In this document: one piece after another, positions 1 through 11,513 of the stretch
Layout: each line of letters opens with the position of its first letter
Position numbering within the stretch: position 1 is the first letter of the stretch
Source: Synanceia verrucosa
Taxonomy: Eukaryota > Chordata > Actinopteri > Perciformes > Synanceiidae
Length of the DNA: 64,000 bases
Assembly: GCA_029721515.1 (NCBI GenBank)
Contig: CM056554.1
Coordinates: 22,854,678-22,918,677 of the forward strand
Direction: 5' to 3'
Position numbers and translations under genes: made by a program
Notes under the pieces: generated by a model
The model's database searches: none
Seen by the model: the letters and a program-made list of their open reading frames with translations, nothing else
Told to the model about the DNA's origin: nothing

Positions 1-344
1 CACTGTATATTAGCTGTTGTTATATTGATTTGGACATTTCCATACAATTTTGTATGTTAGTGTTAATGTGTTTTCATTGTTGTTATTCTGTACACATGGC
101 ATCTATTGCACGTCTGTCCATCCTGGAAGAGGGATCCCTCCTCTGTTGCTCTTCCTGACGTTTCTTCCGTTTCTTTTTCCCTGTTAAAAGTTTTTTTTGG
201 GGGAGTTTTTCCTTAGTCGATGTGAGGGTCATTTGTAAAGGACAAAGGGTGTCATATCCTGTACAGATTGTAAAGCCCAATGAGGCAAATTCATAATTTG
301 TGATATTGGGCTATACAAATAAAGTTGACTTGACTTGACTTGAC
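1..344 (+). mobile_element. 3' end of a teleost retroposon (LINE/SINE-type tail)
   Basis: The stretch has the look of a widely dispersed fish 3' tail. It contains an AGGGATCCCTCCTCTGTTGC block near 130, a GGGGGAGTTTTTCC block near 200, and an ending GATATTGGGCTATACAAATA followed by a short TTGAC microsatellite at 325-345. Such microsatellite tails are typical of target-primed LINE/SINE insertions. The family name is from memory of the pattern and is not certain. The left part runs off the window. It directly abuts the retroviral remnant on the right, so it may have inserted into it. Confidence 0.55.
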
Positions 345-1160
345 TGTAGTATGGCAGCTCGCAAAGGAGAGTCCATAGCTGCATAATCAGTAATCCCAGA
401 AAAGAAAGCATTTCCTTCTTTGTTGTAGGAGGGGGCATGTTCACCAACAGCCTTACCCTCCCTGGTGACAAAAGGCGCTGTCCAATTTTCAGCACGTGTC
501 CCAAATATGTCACCTCAGAACGGCAGAACTGGAGCTTAGCCAGTGATGCTGTGTCCACATTCAGCCAGTCTTTGTAGGAGCAAAATGGAGTCTGAGTAGC
601 AGGCCTCAGCTGATGGAGAGGCTATCAAAAGGTCATCAGCATATTGCAACAGTGTGGAGCCCCCTGGCAAGTGGAGGTCATCCAAATCCCTCTTAACGGC
701 CGCTGCATATACTGACGGACTCTCAACAAACCCTGTGGCAGACGCGTCCAAGTCTACTGTTTTCCTTTAAATGTGGAAGCAAACAGATGCTGGCTATCTG
801 GATGCAATGGTATAAAGGAAAAAGCTGAACATAAATCAATGACTGTGTAGCATGTCGGGTCTGCAGGTAAAGATGCCAGAATAGAATTAGTATCTGGGCG
901 CTGTGGGTATTACAGTACTGTTTATTGCTTGCAAATCTTGCACAAATCGCCACCATCAGGTGGATTAGCCTTAGGGATAGGCAAAATAGGAGTGTTACAT
1001 GGGCTGGTACACTATACCAACACGCTTTGATCCAACAGAGATTGAATAATGCCACTAATCCCATCAATTGTTCTCTGAGGCAAGTTATACTGTCCTACCA
1101 TAGGCAGTTTAGCATTTGGCTTAAGGGTGACTCTGTGAGGGGGCAAAAATTACAAACCCC
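345..1160 (-). pseudogene. Retroviral reverse transcriptase fragment with intact YADD box
   Basis: The RT N-terminal region lies near 1150-930, with the conserved Ser-Pro-Cys-Asn-Thr-Pro-Ile element and an in-frame stop just before it. The first catalytic Asp segment (VIDLCSAFF) is near 820. The YADD catalytic box is at 632-643 within LLQYADDLLIAS. The thumb/connection element (YLGHVL, then FLG) lies near 500-400. The pieces fall in several frames. The domain would copy viral RNA into DNA, but the multiple frame breaks make it inactive. The sequence is cut at 345 by an unrelated retroposon tail. Confidence 0.75.
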
Positions 1161-1489
1161 AAAATTTAACTGGCACTTCAGACAGTTCAGATGAGGGCCA
1201 AACTTTAGGGGAAAGGTGGCAGACGTTATTGTTTGGGTTTGAGAGGCTGCTACAGCTTCTCTCAAAGCCAGGCAACAAGTCACAATGTCTCCAAGGTGAT
1301 TTTGCTCACAGCCGGGAGTGAGGGCATTAGTAATGTGGAGATAGCACATCAACTCCAAACAGCTCTTGTTGTGTCCCCATCAATCGGATCGGAACAGCGC
1401 GGCCTTGCAGGCCCACAAACAAAATTTGTTCACATTCCTACCCCTCTTGTTTACCTAAGCTGTGCTCAGCCAGTCTGTACTGATCAGAG

Positions 1490-1800
1490 GGGTTAAACGC
1501 GGTCGTGCAATGGCAATGAAGGAGAGGCCTCATCTAGCGCAAAGTGGGGACGTTTTAGCAACACTTTGAACGTATGAGAATGTGAACCTTGATAGCAAGT
1601 TAAAATTCGGCAGAGACCAGCAATACGGGTATCAGCTGCTGACTGCAAAAGCTGAAAAGCAGAAGCTGCTCTTTTATCAGGGAGAGTTAAAACCAAACCA
1701 TCTGGGCATGCAATGAATAGTAGCATATAGGTTACAGAGCAAATCTCTTCCCATCATTTTTATGGGGCTTTTATCAGAAATCAAGAATTAATTGTAACGT
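1490..1800 (-). pseudogene. Retroviral protease C-terminus / protease-RT linker
   Basis: On the minus strand the motif MGRDLLCNL occurs at about 1760-1730, followed in another frame by CPDGLVLTLPD. This Gly-Arg-Asp-Leu-Leu block is characteristic of the C-terminal part of retroviral aspartic proteases, where the protein runs into RT. The catalytic Asp-Thr/Ser-Gly box is not seen upstream, so the protease is incomplete. The frame change within the block shows decay. The interval about 1170-1490 between this and the RT carries no domain I recognise. Confidence 0.5.
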
Positions 1801-2085
1801 TAGCTGTGTGTGATATTGGTTCTGTGATAATCTTAACTTGTATAGGGATAATTGGTTCTTCAGCGGGATTAGCAGAAAGTTGAATAGTTGCAGCTTGAAT
1901 TGGAAATGTGTGTGTCAAAGGTGAATGTGATCCTGTTTCTCTGTGGCCGCCCTATGCCTGATTATAGTGCACGGATGGGCCTTCACCCCTAAAAGGTGGT
2001 GGGGGTGGCGGTAGCAGTAGCGCACGCAACTTAAGTAATGAAGTTAATGAAACAATGGCTCCATTAGAGGCCAGCCTCAGTTCCC

Positions 2086-2665
2086 TCAGTTTTCTGTTTT
2101 GATTCTGATGATTCGGCCTAGTGTAACGGCGTTCCTGTCTGCACCCTCGGGCTCAATCACCCGGCTTTCCGCCCTTATGACAATTACCTTGTCTATGTTT
2201 ACTGTTATTCTGCTTGCCCGGCTCCTGTTGTTTTTGCTGCCACATTTGTTTTGGGTTCGCAGCGGATTTCTCGGCGTTAAAAACATTGTCTCTATGCAAG
2301 AACATCAGATGGTCTATTGTTTCCTTCCAACTCTGTGCTCGCCAGGAGGTCACAGCTAGCTTGTATGCAGTCACTATGCTGGGCCTAAGGTTATTCAAAA
2401 GGGTCTGGACAGCAAACTGGCTGTTCCCGTCAGGACTTATTCCTGCATTAGCGTCCCATGCCCGTGTAAATCTCAAAATAAATTCAGGCAGTGATTCATT
2501 CACCTCTTGAATGCAATGAACAATCTTAGAAGAGTCGTATCATTGAGTAGCGCATTTAGTTATCGCCATATGCACTTCAGTCTACAACCAGTCAGCCAAA
2601 GTCTTAGCCTCAGGTCTCTGACCCCCTGCAGCTGTGGGAAAACAAACTCATCCCAATGGAAACAA
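2086..2665 (-). pseudogene. Retroviral gag fragment (capsid C-terminus and basic nucleocapsid region)
   Basis: A 116-residue frame (2153-2503) begins with a capsid-like segment containing ESLPEFILRFTRAWD and ends in a Lys/Gln/Gly-rich stretch like a nucleocapsid. A second basic, Arg-rich frame overlaps its end at 2086-2286, indicating a frameshift. Upstream to about 2665 the same frame as the capsid segment shows related sequence broken by stops. No intact CCHC knuckle is visible. The role in an intact virus would be the structural precursor; here it is a relic. Its position upstream of protease and RT on the same strand supports the call. Confidence 0.65.
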
Positions 2666-4069
2666 TAAGGAGATTTAAAAAAGGATATACAGTGCTGAAT
2701 AGTGCAAAATGCATTTATAGTGCAAAACCAGTAACATAAACAATATACAAGAACACTATAAGAACACAATACGCTGCTTGGAGGTTACAAGTAACATCTG
2801 CTGATAAAGTGACATGTTGTAATGAATAGTGTCACACTAAATGATATATTGATATATGTTATCTGTGGAAAGAGAGAGAGAGAGAGAGGTATAGAGTCTC
2901 AGGTGTAAGTTAGCCCTCTAAAATTCATAATTTTATGCAAAAATTTTAATTTTCCACCAGCCATTAAGTTGGCTATTGGTTTGCCCAGCAGCATTTCTTT
3001 TCACCGAGACACGTGCATGGGCATGACATGTATTTATCGTATTCAGGAAAAGGATAACTCTAACCTATTTAAGAAAGACTACAATTAATTCCTTTACACA
3101 TACAGTGTACATAGCACAATTAAATCTGGACTGTTGTGGGACTCAAAATGTTAACTTTACTGTTATTAGTCCATGCACATCAGATCATTAGTAATAATAA
3201 ATATAACACCATGAACCAAATATATCAGAACATATTTCACTTCAGCAAGCAACACACCCTAATCAATCACCTTTTTTAAATCCTCATCACCATCTACACA
3301 CTGTATGAAAAGATACACCATATCTACTGAGGGAACAGATTACAAACAATATTGTTTATTAAGTTTCACAAGGTTTGGTATTAAGTAAATATTAATCAAA
3401 TGAGGCCCCTAGTTATCCATGTGATATGAGTAGATTCAAATAGACAACGGTACAGAATTAATTATAACCTAAACAAAAATATTGAGTTGATTTTTCAAAG
3501 ATGAACTCCCTAATGTGTAAATAATATTAATAAAAATGAATTTAATTCCAAGTATCAATGATACATAATTGTGTAATAATCATCTAATTTAAATTTTATC
3601 AATGCACTGAATTTAATCTTAATATTCTTCCTTTTGATGAATAACCAGCCTGTAGCCCAGAAAGTACAGAACTTATGAAATACTGAAATAAGAATTTGAT
3701 TAACTATTCATTTTGTGCTTTAGACACATTGTTGCACATCTGTGCACACTGCAACCACAGTCTCATTTCAAACCAGTAGAAAGCATCAAAGCATGACCTG
3801 TATCAAAATAGAGCTGAAGTCAAGAAACGTTACAGCCACCTCACCGATGGTGGAACTGTAAAAGAGCAGAAACATGACAACGAACTCCATAAACTGCCAT
3901 GTTCAAAACAGGCGCATTAAAACACAAAGTAATATCTGCATTAACAAAGGTCAATCAGTTAGCTTAACAAAGTAACTGCAAATACTGTAATATGGGGCAG
4001 GGGCATGATGGGAACTACGGGCATAATTTTGAAAAAAAAACACACTTCAATTAAATTATAATAAATTAA
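2666..4069. other. AT-rich spacer, no gene recognised
   Basis: About 1.4 kb of AT-rich sequence. A short (GA)n run sits at about 2869-2889. This would be the expected place for the 5' LTR and primer-binding site of the neighbouring retrovirus, but I could not delimit either. No coding sequence is supported. Confidence 0.5.
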
Positions 4070-5536
4070 ATTAATAATAACAGTTCGTGTGCAGTGAAAC
4101 ACTGTGATAATAACAGCTCATGTGCAGTGAAACACTAAAAATAACAGATTGTGTGCAGTGAAACGCTGTGATAATAACATTTTATGTGCAGTGAAACACT
4201 GTAATAATAATTGTTTATGTGTAGTGAAACACTGTAATAATAACAGTTCATGGGCAGTGAAACACTTTTAATAACTGTTTATGTGCAGTGAATCACTGAA
4301 ATAATAACAGNNNNNNNNNNNNNNNNNNNNNNNNNNNNNNNNNNNNNNNNNNNNNNNNNNNNNNNNNNNNNNNNNNNNNNNNNNNNNNNNNNNNNNNNNN
4401 NNNNNNNNNNNNNNNNNNNNNNNNNNNNNNNNNNNNNNNNNNNNNNNNNNNNNNNNNNNNNNNNNNNNNNNNNNNNNNNNNNNNNNNNNNNNNNNNNNNN
4501 NNNNNNNNNNNNNNNNNNNNNNNNNNNNNNNNNNNNNNNNNNNNNNNNNNNNNNNNNNNNNNNNNNNNNNNNNNNNNNNNNNNNNNNNNNNNNNNNNNNN
4601 NNNNNNNNNNNNNNNNNNNNNNNNNNNNNNNNNNNNNNNNNNNNNNNNNNNNNNNNNNNNNNNNNNNNNNNNNNNNNNNNNNNNNNNNNNNNNNNNNNNN
4701 NNNNNNNNNNNNNNNNNNNNNNNNNNNNNNNNNNNNNNNNNNNNNNNNNNNNNNNNNNNNNNNNNNNNNNNNNNNNNNNNNNNNNNNNNNNNNNNNNNNN
4801 NNNNNNNNNNAATATCAGTTCATGTGCAGTGAAACACTGTAATAATAACAGTTTATGTGCAGTGAAACACTGTAATAACAACAGTTCATGTGCAGTTGAA
4901 CACTGTAATAATAACAGTTCATGTGCAGTGAAACACTGTAATAATAACAGTTTATGTGCAGTGAAGCACTGCGATAATAACTGTTTATGTGCAGTGAAAC
5001 ACTTTGATAATAACAGTTCATGTGCAGTGAAACACTGCGATCATAACAGTTCATATGCAGTGAAACACTGTGGTAATAACAGTTTATGTGCAGTGAAGCA
5101 CTGCGATAATAACTGTTTATGTGCAGTGAAACACTTTGATAATAACAGTTTATGTGCAGTGAAGCACTGCGATAATAACTGTTTATGTGCAGTGAAACAC
5201 TTTGATAATAACAGTTCATGTGCAGTGAAACACTGTAATAATAACAGTTTATGTGCAGTGAAGCACTGCGATAATAACTGTTTATGTGCAGTGAAACACT
5301 TTGATAATAACAGTTCATGTGCAGTGAAACACTGCGATCATAACAGTTCATATGCAGTGAAACACTGTGATAATAACAGTTCATGTGCAGTGAAACACTG
5401 CGATCATAACAGTTCATATGCAGTGAAACACTGTGATAATAACAGTTCATGTGCAGTGAAACACTATAATAATAACAGTTCATGTGCAGTGAAACACTAA
5501 TAATAACAGTTCATGTGCAGTGAAATACTCTAATAA
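4070..5536. repeat. 33-bp minisatellite array (with 500-bp assembly gap)
   Basis: Tandem units of 33 bp each contain GTGCAGTGAAACACTG, within which CAGTG-AAA-CACTG is a short inverted repeat. About 7 units precede and about 22 follow a run of 500 Ns at 4311-4810. Unit variants (GCGATAATAACTG and TTTGATAATAACAG) alternate in pairs around 4965, 5094, 5161 and 5260, giving a higher-order period of about 66 bp. Because 33 is a multiple of three, both strands show long open frames by chance. The same repeat recurs at about 10164-10322 and 49666-49975. Confidence 0.95.
4311..4810. other. Assembly gap (500 Ns)
   Basis: Exactly 500 unspecified bases lie inside the minisatellite. A round length suggests a placeholder, so the true array length is unknown. 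Confidence 0.99.
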
Positions 5537-7692
5537 CTAGAAAACCGCAAGCCGTTATGTAGGGCCCTCGCGGTATGTCATGGTCAGGTATCAGATGGGG
5601 ACGGCGGTGGGAGCGGGGGGCAATGAACGTGAAGCAATTCGGATCATACACAAAGGAGTTACGGCCATTCGATGGTTCAATGTGGAAATCCAGCCAAAAT
5701 GAAGTGTTGAAACAGTCGGTGCAAGAGACTTTTTTGTGCGTCTGGTCAAGGTACACATGTACTGATTTTCATGTCCCAACTCCATAAAAACCCCTAAGGG
5801 GAGGGTTTTGAAAATTTGAAGGGGGCGCTATGGGGCCATGTTGCCCCACCCATTGGTGTGGACCACATCAGATGTTAGAGGTCACTACCCTTGACCTGTG
5901 TATCCACTTTCATGATGATATGAGTTTATTCAAGCCATCAAAAAGCCAAAGAACTGGACACTTCCTGTTACCACCGGGGGGCGCCATGAGTAAGGCATGA
6001 CATTAATATATGAGCACGTTCAGGGCTGAGTCCCCGTCATGTTTAGAAAATTTTAAGCTTCTTGGATAGAGTATGTGAACGTGAGAGTCGTTTGAATTTA
6101 GACAGCAAATTCGCCAAAGTTTCTCAAGCCCTAGCAGCCACGCCCCTTTGACCGAATTATGTGCAGAGCACAACTTTTGCTCAGCTAGGTCTGGAGATGA
6201 AGAGTACCGAATTTCATGTCAATAGGACGAAATTCCTTCGACGAGTTTGTTTTCATCAGAAAACCCAAAATTCAAATAGCCAACTTCCTGTTTGGAGTAG
6301 ACAATTGGTGCAAGAGACTTTTTGGTGCGTCTGGTCTAGTTGCACATGTGTACCGATTTTCCTGTTCCAACTCCATAAAAACCTCTATGGGAAGGGGGTT
6401 TTGAAAGTTTCAAGGGGGCGCTATGGAGCCATTTTGACCGCTCATGGACGTGGCCCCCATCAGATGTTAGAGGTCGTCACCCTTGACCTGTGTATCAAAT
6501 TTCATGATGATACGACTTTTTTAAAGTCATCAAAAAGCCAAACGTATTTGGCGGCGAAAAATCGGAAGACATGGCGACGCCATACGGACATCGTTTATCG
6601 TAGCTTCACGGTGTTCGTAATATAGCTTCACCAATGTGTTGTGGATGTTTTAGAAGTGGAATGAAGTTGATGGGGTCAACTATGTCGTATCAGAACATGT
6701 AAACGTAAAGAGTGGCACTGTGGAGGCATTTGGCCACGCCCCTGGGAGGGGTCCACATCAGATGTTAGAGGACGCCAGCCTTGACCTGTGTATTAATTTT
6801 CATGATGATACGACGTTATTTAAGCCGTCAAAAAGCCAAACGTATTTTCACGAAAAATGGTCAAAAATTGCCGCGCCACCACACGGGCACCGTTAGTCGT
6901 AGCCTCACAGCGTTCGGACTGTAGCTTCACTGAGTTTTTATTTATGTTTTAGAAGTGTAATGAAGTTAATGGAGTAAATTATGTGAAATCGGTAAAAGTA
7001 AAAAGTAAGAACGTGTCACTTCCTGTTACCACCGGGGGGCGCTATGATTAAGGCTTAATATGAATACATCGGAACATTCAGGGCCGCGCCGCCGTCATTC
7101 TCTGAAAATTTGAAGCTGCTAGGATCGAGTATATGAACGTGAGAGTCGTTCAAATTTAGATGGCGAATTTGCCAAAGTTTAGCGAGCACTAGCAGCCACG
7201 CCCTTTGACCTAACTACGCGCAGAGCACAACTTTTGCTCAGCTAGGTCTGGAAATGATCTGTACCAAATTTCAAGTCGATCGGACGAAATCCCTAGGACG
7301 AGTTCGTTTTCATCAGAAAATCAAAAATTCAAAATGGCCGACTTCCTGTTGGAAATTCAGCTTCCTGCCAAGAGACAATTTTGGTCGTCTGGGTATGCGT
7401 AACATATGTACCGATTTTCGTTGAGGTACGCCAAAGTTGGCGACTTTCCCTATGGGGATTTTTCAATTTTGTAGGGGGCACCATTCAGCCATTTTGCTTG
7501 CACCATGCGCGATCACCCCAAAATATCGACTTTCGGGGCGGGCCGCAAGAATATGCAAATTTATACTACTTTTTAACGTTGGGAAAGGGGCGAAAATTGG
7601 GAAAACAGATGTTCAGGAATAAGAATAATAATAAACACTACAGTTTCAATAGGTCCCTTGCGGACCTGTTTCACAGTCCGCTCGGGCCTTAA
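5537..7692. repeat. Copy A of the composite non-coding repeat
   Basis: This 2156-bp copy begins with a short hairpin segment (ACCGCAAGCCGTT, imperfect here) and ends at the GGGCCTTAA junction with copy B. It has two internal half-units offset by about 1.05 kb. Confidence 0.7.
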
Positions 7693-10163
7693 CTAGAAAA
7701 CCGCAAGCGGTTATGTAGGGCTCCTGCGGTATGTCGCGGTCGGGTATCAGATGGGGACGGCAGTGCGTGCAGGGGGCAATAAACGTCAAGCGATTTGGCC
7801 AGTACACAAAGGAGTTACAGCCATTCGATGGCCAATGTGGAAATCACGCCAAAATGAAGACTTGAAACAAAATGGCCGACTTCCTGTTTGGAATAGACAG
7901 TCGGTGCAAAAGACTTTTTTGTGCGTCTGGTCAACTTGCACGTGTACCGATTTTCATGTTACAACTCCATAAAAACCCCTATGGGGAGGAGTTTTTCAAA
8001 ATTTGAAGGGGGCGTTACGGGGCCATGTTGCCCAACCCATTGGTGTGGACCAGATGTTAGAGGTCACCACCCTTGACCTTGGTATCAACTTTCATGTTGA
8101 TATGAGTTTATTCAAGCCATCAAAAAGCCCAAGAACTGGACACTTCCTGTTACCACCGGGGGGGCACCATGAGTAAGGCATGACATTAATATATGAGCAC
8201 GTTCAGGGCTAAGTCCCCGTCATGCTCAGAAAATTTGAAGCTTCTCGGATAGAGTATGTGAACGTGAGAGTCGTTTGAATTTAGACAGCAAATTTGCCAA
8301 AGTTTCTCAAGCCCTAGCAGCCACGCCCCTTTGACCGAATTATGTGCAGAGCACAACTTTTGCTCGACTAGGTCTGGAGATGAAGTTTACCTAATTTCAA
8401 GTCGATAGGACAAAATCCCTAGGACCAGTTCGTTTTCATCAGAAAATCAAAAATTCAAAATGGCCGACTGCCTGTTGGAATTTCAGCATCGTGCCAAAAG
8501 ACAATTTTGTTCCTCTGGGTGTGCTTAACATTTGAACCGATTTTCGTTCAGGTACAACAAAGTCATCAACATTCCCTATGGGAAATTTTCAACAATTTAG
8601 GGGGTGCTATGGAGGTCACCACCCTCAACCTGTGTATCAAGTTTCATGATGATACGAGTTTATTAAAGCCATCAAACAGCCAAAGGTATTTGGAGGCACC
8701 AAAATGATGAGTGGAAACAAAATGGCTGACTTCCTGTATGGAATGGACAATTGGTGCAAGAGACTTTTTTGTGCATCTGGTCAACTTGCACATGTGTACC
8801 GACTTTCATCCTACAACTCCTTAAAAACCCCTATGGGGAGGGGTTTTTGAAGATTTCAAGGGGGTGCTATGGAGCCATTTTGCCCCGCCCACTGGCGTGG
8901 CCCCCATCAGATGTTAGAGATCGCCACCCTTGATCAGTGTGTCAAATTTCATGATGATATGACTTTATTAAAGCCGTCCAAAAGCCAAATGTATTTTCTT
9001 GGCGAAAAATCGAAAGAAGCGGCGCCGCCACACAAACGCCGTTACTCGCAGCCTCATGGCGTTCGTTATGTAACTTCACCAATTTGTTCTGGACGTGTTA
9101 AAAGTAGAATGAAGTTGATGTTATCAACTACGTGGTATTAGTACATGTAAACGTAAAGGGTGGCGATGTGGAGCCATTTGGCCCCGCCCAGGGGCGTGGA
9201 ATGCATCAGATCGCAGCGGAGGCCAGCCTTGACCTGTGTATCAATTTTCATGATGATATGACTTTATTAAAGCCGTCAAAAAGGCAAACGTATTTTCATG
9301 GGCGCCGTTAGTCGTAGCCTCACAGTGTTCGTAACGTAGCTTCACCAAGTTGTTCTTTATGTTTTAGAAGTGGAATGAAGTTGATGGAGTCAACTATGTG
9401 ACATCAGTTAAGGTAAAAATTAAGAACAGGTCACTTCCTGTTACCACCGGGAGCGCCATGAGTAAGGCTTGATATGAATACATCGGAACGTTCAGGGCCG
9501 CGGCCCCGTCATGCTCAGAAAATTTGAAGTTGCTAGGATCAACTATGTGAACGTGAGAGCCGTTCGAATTTTAATGGGGGATTCGCCAAAGTTTGTCAAG
9601 CCCTAGCGGCCACGCCCTTTGACCTAATTACGCGCAGAGCACAACTTTTGCTCAGCTAGGTCTGGAGATGAAGTGCACCAAATTTCAAGTCGATCGGACG
9701 AAATCCCTAGGACGAGTTAGTTTTCATCAGAAAATCAAAAATTCAAAATGGCCGACTTCCTGTTGGAATTTCAGCTTCCTGCCAAGAGACAATTTGTTCA
9801 TTTGGGTATGCTTAACATGTACCGATTTTCGTTGAAGTACGCCAAAGTTGGCGACTTTCCCTATGGGGATTTTCCAACTTTGTAGGGGGCGCCATTCAGC
9901 CATTTTGCGTGCAACGTGTGCAAACACCCCAAAATATTGAATTTCGGGGAGGGCCACAGGAATGTGCAAATTTACACAAGTTTTTAACGTTGGGAAAGGG
10001 GCGAAAATTGGGAAAACAGATGTTCAGGAATGATAATAATAATGATAATAATAAACACTACAGTTTCAATAGGTCCCTTGCGGACCTGTTTCACAGTCTG
10101 CTTGGGCCCTAAAAAACACTACAGTTTCAATATGTCCCTTGCCGACCTGTTTTCGCAGGGCCC
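7693..10163. repeat. Copy B of the composite non-coding repeat
   Basis: This copy begins with the perfect hairpin AACCGC-AA-GCGGTT. It is longer than copy A by about 300 bp, with the half-units offset by about 1.29 kb instead of 1.05 kb. The extra material sits around 8570-8880. Its 3' module (ACACTACAGTTTCAATA...GGGCCC) is present twice in a row at about 10057-10111 and 10115-10163. Confidence 0.7.
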
Positions 10164-10322
10164 TAATAACAGTTTATGTGCAGTGAAACACTGCAATAAT
10201 AACCATTTCTGTGCAGTGAAAACAGTGTAATAATAACTGTTAAAATGCAGTGAAACACTGTGATATAACTATTTATGTGCAGTGAAACACTGATATAACT
10301 ATTTATGTGCAGTGGAAGACTC
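10164..10322. repeat. Minisatellite remnant, right flank of the composite repeat
   Basis: Four to five degraded units with the GTGCAGTGAAACACTG core continue the array at 4070-5536. Their spacing is less regular, as expected for the edge of an old array. Confidence 0.85.
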
Positions 10323-10650
10323 TGAACTACTTGCACAATTCATTGAAACTTTCAAGAAGCTGATGGTGTCACTTAAGAACGATTTAGTCGGTGAGAGAAA
10401 AAAGTCGAAACAATCCAGTCTTCTCTGAATCGTCAAGCTGAGCAGCAGCAGAGCTTGAAACAAATTGTGTGAACAATCAGACCAAGTTGGCCAAATAGGA
10501 GGAAAGACTTCTCCAGCTTGAAGATCAAGCACATAGAGATAATATATAAGGCAATATTTGCCAGTCTCTCAAAATGATGCCCTGCGCTGGCTGATCAACC
10601 TCCAGAAATAATGTATGTGCACAGGGTTGGTGTGCCGAGAGATGTTTCCA
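10323..10650 (+). pseudogene. Remnant of an L1/Tx1-like LINE ORF1 (coiled-coil and nucleic-acid-binding part)
   Basis: Plus-strand pieces in several frames resemble the first ORF of L1-type LINEs. There is an amphipathic segment FIETFKKLMVSLKND, a segment EERLLQLEDQAHRDNI like the ORF1 leucine zipper and 'RRNN' region, then PEIMYVHRVGVPRDV like the following RNA-binding domain. The frames are interrupted by stops (for example TAA directly after the HRDNI segment). An intact protein would bind LINE RNA. The resemblance is by motif order only, so confidence is moderate. Confidence 0.45.
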
Positions 10651-11164
10651 TGGGCATAGGTTTGCGTAGGGACGGTAGGGACACGTCACAACCAATATTT
10701 TGGGAAGAGGAAATAGTCCCTACCAGTATTTACCATTTTACTTTAACATAACAAAAATATAAATTTATTCATTGGCCTATATTTCTAAATACGTAAAATA
10801 CGTGACTTTCCCGGCCAAGATGGGATACCTGACAGGTCTGCACTATTTCAGAGTGATGGCAATTAGTGGTGCTAGGTAGCCTAAACGGGGAAAGCTTAGG
10901 CCCATGTGCTGCGCTGCTGACAGTTACAACGTAAGTTATTTTTTCTCATCCAAAACGGATAAAACATTATTACGTTGGCATTCAAGTTGCATTTGTCTGA
11001 TTTTCTGCTTTGTAGATCATCTAGCTTTAGAGACAATAATCCCACCACCAAAAAAAGAAACGGGATATCAGAAGTTATTTCACCACCGTAAGTAGTGTGC
11101 CCACTGCCTAGAACAGGTTGATATTATTTAGCTGTATCAGCTTACCTTTGTATCCTTATGTCTT
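10651..11164. other. Spacer, possibly part of the ISL2EU-like element
   Basis: The sequence around 10655-10690 (TTGCGTAGGGACGGTAGGGA) looks like a transposon end found scattered in fish, but I found no matching inverted copy in the window. The rest carries no gene I recognise. A splice acceptor for the downstream transposase exon could lie near 11160. Confidence 0.3.
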
Positions 11165-11513
11165 TATAAGCGATAAAGAGATCATGAAGCAGTGTGGCAC
11201 CATGCCTCTCCTCACACCAAAAATAGCCATCATGGTGGATAAGGGTTTTGTTGCGGAGGACAGTGTGCCATGTAAAGTGTACATGCCTGCCTTCCTGTCC
11301 CAGAGAGCAACAATGTCAGCACCAGAGGTCATGGGGACACAGTCTGTTGCAAGACTGAGAGGCCACGTTGAGCGTCTCATTCGTCGCGTCAAGGAGCATA
11401 AAATATTCAGCTCAGTGGTAGCTCTTTCACTAGCAGGTAGTGTCATTCAATTTTACATGGTAGCCTGCCTCTTGGTGAACCACAAAAGTGGGCCTTTAGT
11501 CAAAGTCTGCTAA
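11165..11513 (+). CDS. C-terminal exon of an ISL2EU/DDE-type (DDE_Tnp_4-like) transposase
   Basis: The open plus-strand frame from about 11165 ends in TAA at 11513. It shows the hallmarks of the C-terminal third of THAP-associated DDE_Tnp_4 transposases: SDKEIMKQCG, AIMVDKGF (a conserved acidic segment of the catalytic core), VPAF-type hydrophobic strand, ARLRGHVERLIRRVKEHK, and a terminal VACLLVNHKSGPLV. No break occurs in about 110 residues. Upstream exons (THAP finger and first catalytic Asp) are not seen, so the gene is partial. A convergent YqaJ-type nuclease gene lies 0.4 kb downstream, the pairing known for ISL2EU transposons. An intact protein would excise and insert the element in the nucleus. 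Confidence 0.75.

Larger units (their letters stand above)
345..2665 (-). mobile_element. Decayed endogenous retrovirus, gag-pro-pol fragment
   Basis: Read on the minus strand, gag, the protease C-terminus and the reverse transcriptase follow each other in the retroviral order between about 2665 and 345. The pieces lie in different frames and carry stops, so nothing is expressible as one polyprotein. RNase H, integrase, env and both LTRs are absent or unrecognised, and the left end is cut by the retroposon tail at 1-344. The RT and Gag style suggests a gamma/epsilon-like (class I) retrovirus, which is inference. Confidence 0.75.
5537..10163. mobile_element. 4.6-kb non-coding composite repeat, two head-to-tail copies, inside the minisatellite
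   Basis: The block starts CTAGAAAACCGCAAGC at 5537 and restarts with the same sequence at 7693, so it is a tandem pair (5537-7692 and 7693-10163). Each copy ends with a module containing AGGTCCCTTGCGGACCT and GGGCC. The minisatellite resumes directly at 10164, and both junctions read CTAATAAC, consistent with insertion into the array or an 8-bp duplication. Inside each copy, motifs such as CATCAGATGTTAGAGGTC (about 5867, 6459, 6757; 8050, 8905, 9204) and TTCCTGTTACCACCGGG (about 5962, 7020; 8143, 9434) recur. Each copy is therefore itself a duplicated half-unit of about 1.05-1.3 kb. No open frame shows protein-like character. I do not know the family name. Confidence 0.7.

Noticed and set aside
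4815..5500. Long open frames on both strands (about 222 residues) made of an 11-residue repeat
   Set aside because: They follow from a 33-bp tandem repeat lacking stops in some frames; both strands are open at once and there is no non-repeat coding sequence, so they are not genes.
4070..5536. CRISPR-like array of regularly spaced repeats
   Set aside because: The whole 33-bp unit is repeated with no unique spacers, and the DNA is from a fish genome.
5575..10112. Many 60-150-residue frames in the composite repeat
   Set aside because: The frames are not conserved between copies A and B and shift with small indels; the DNA is conserved as sequence, not as protein.
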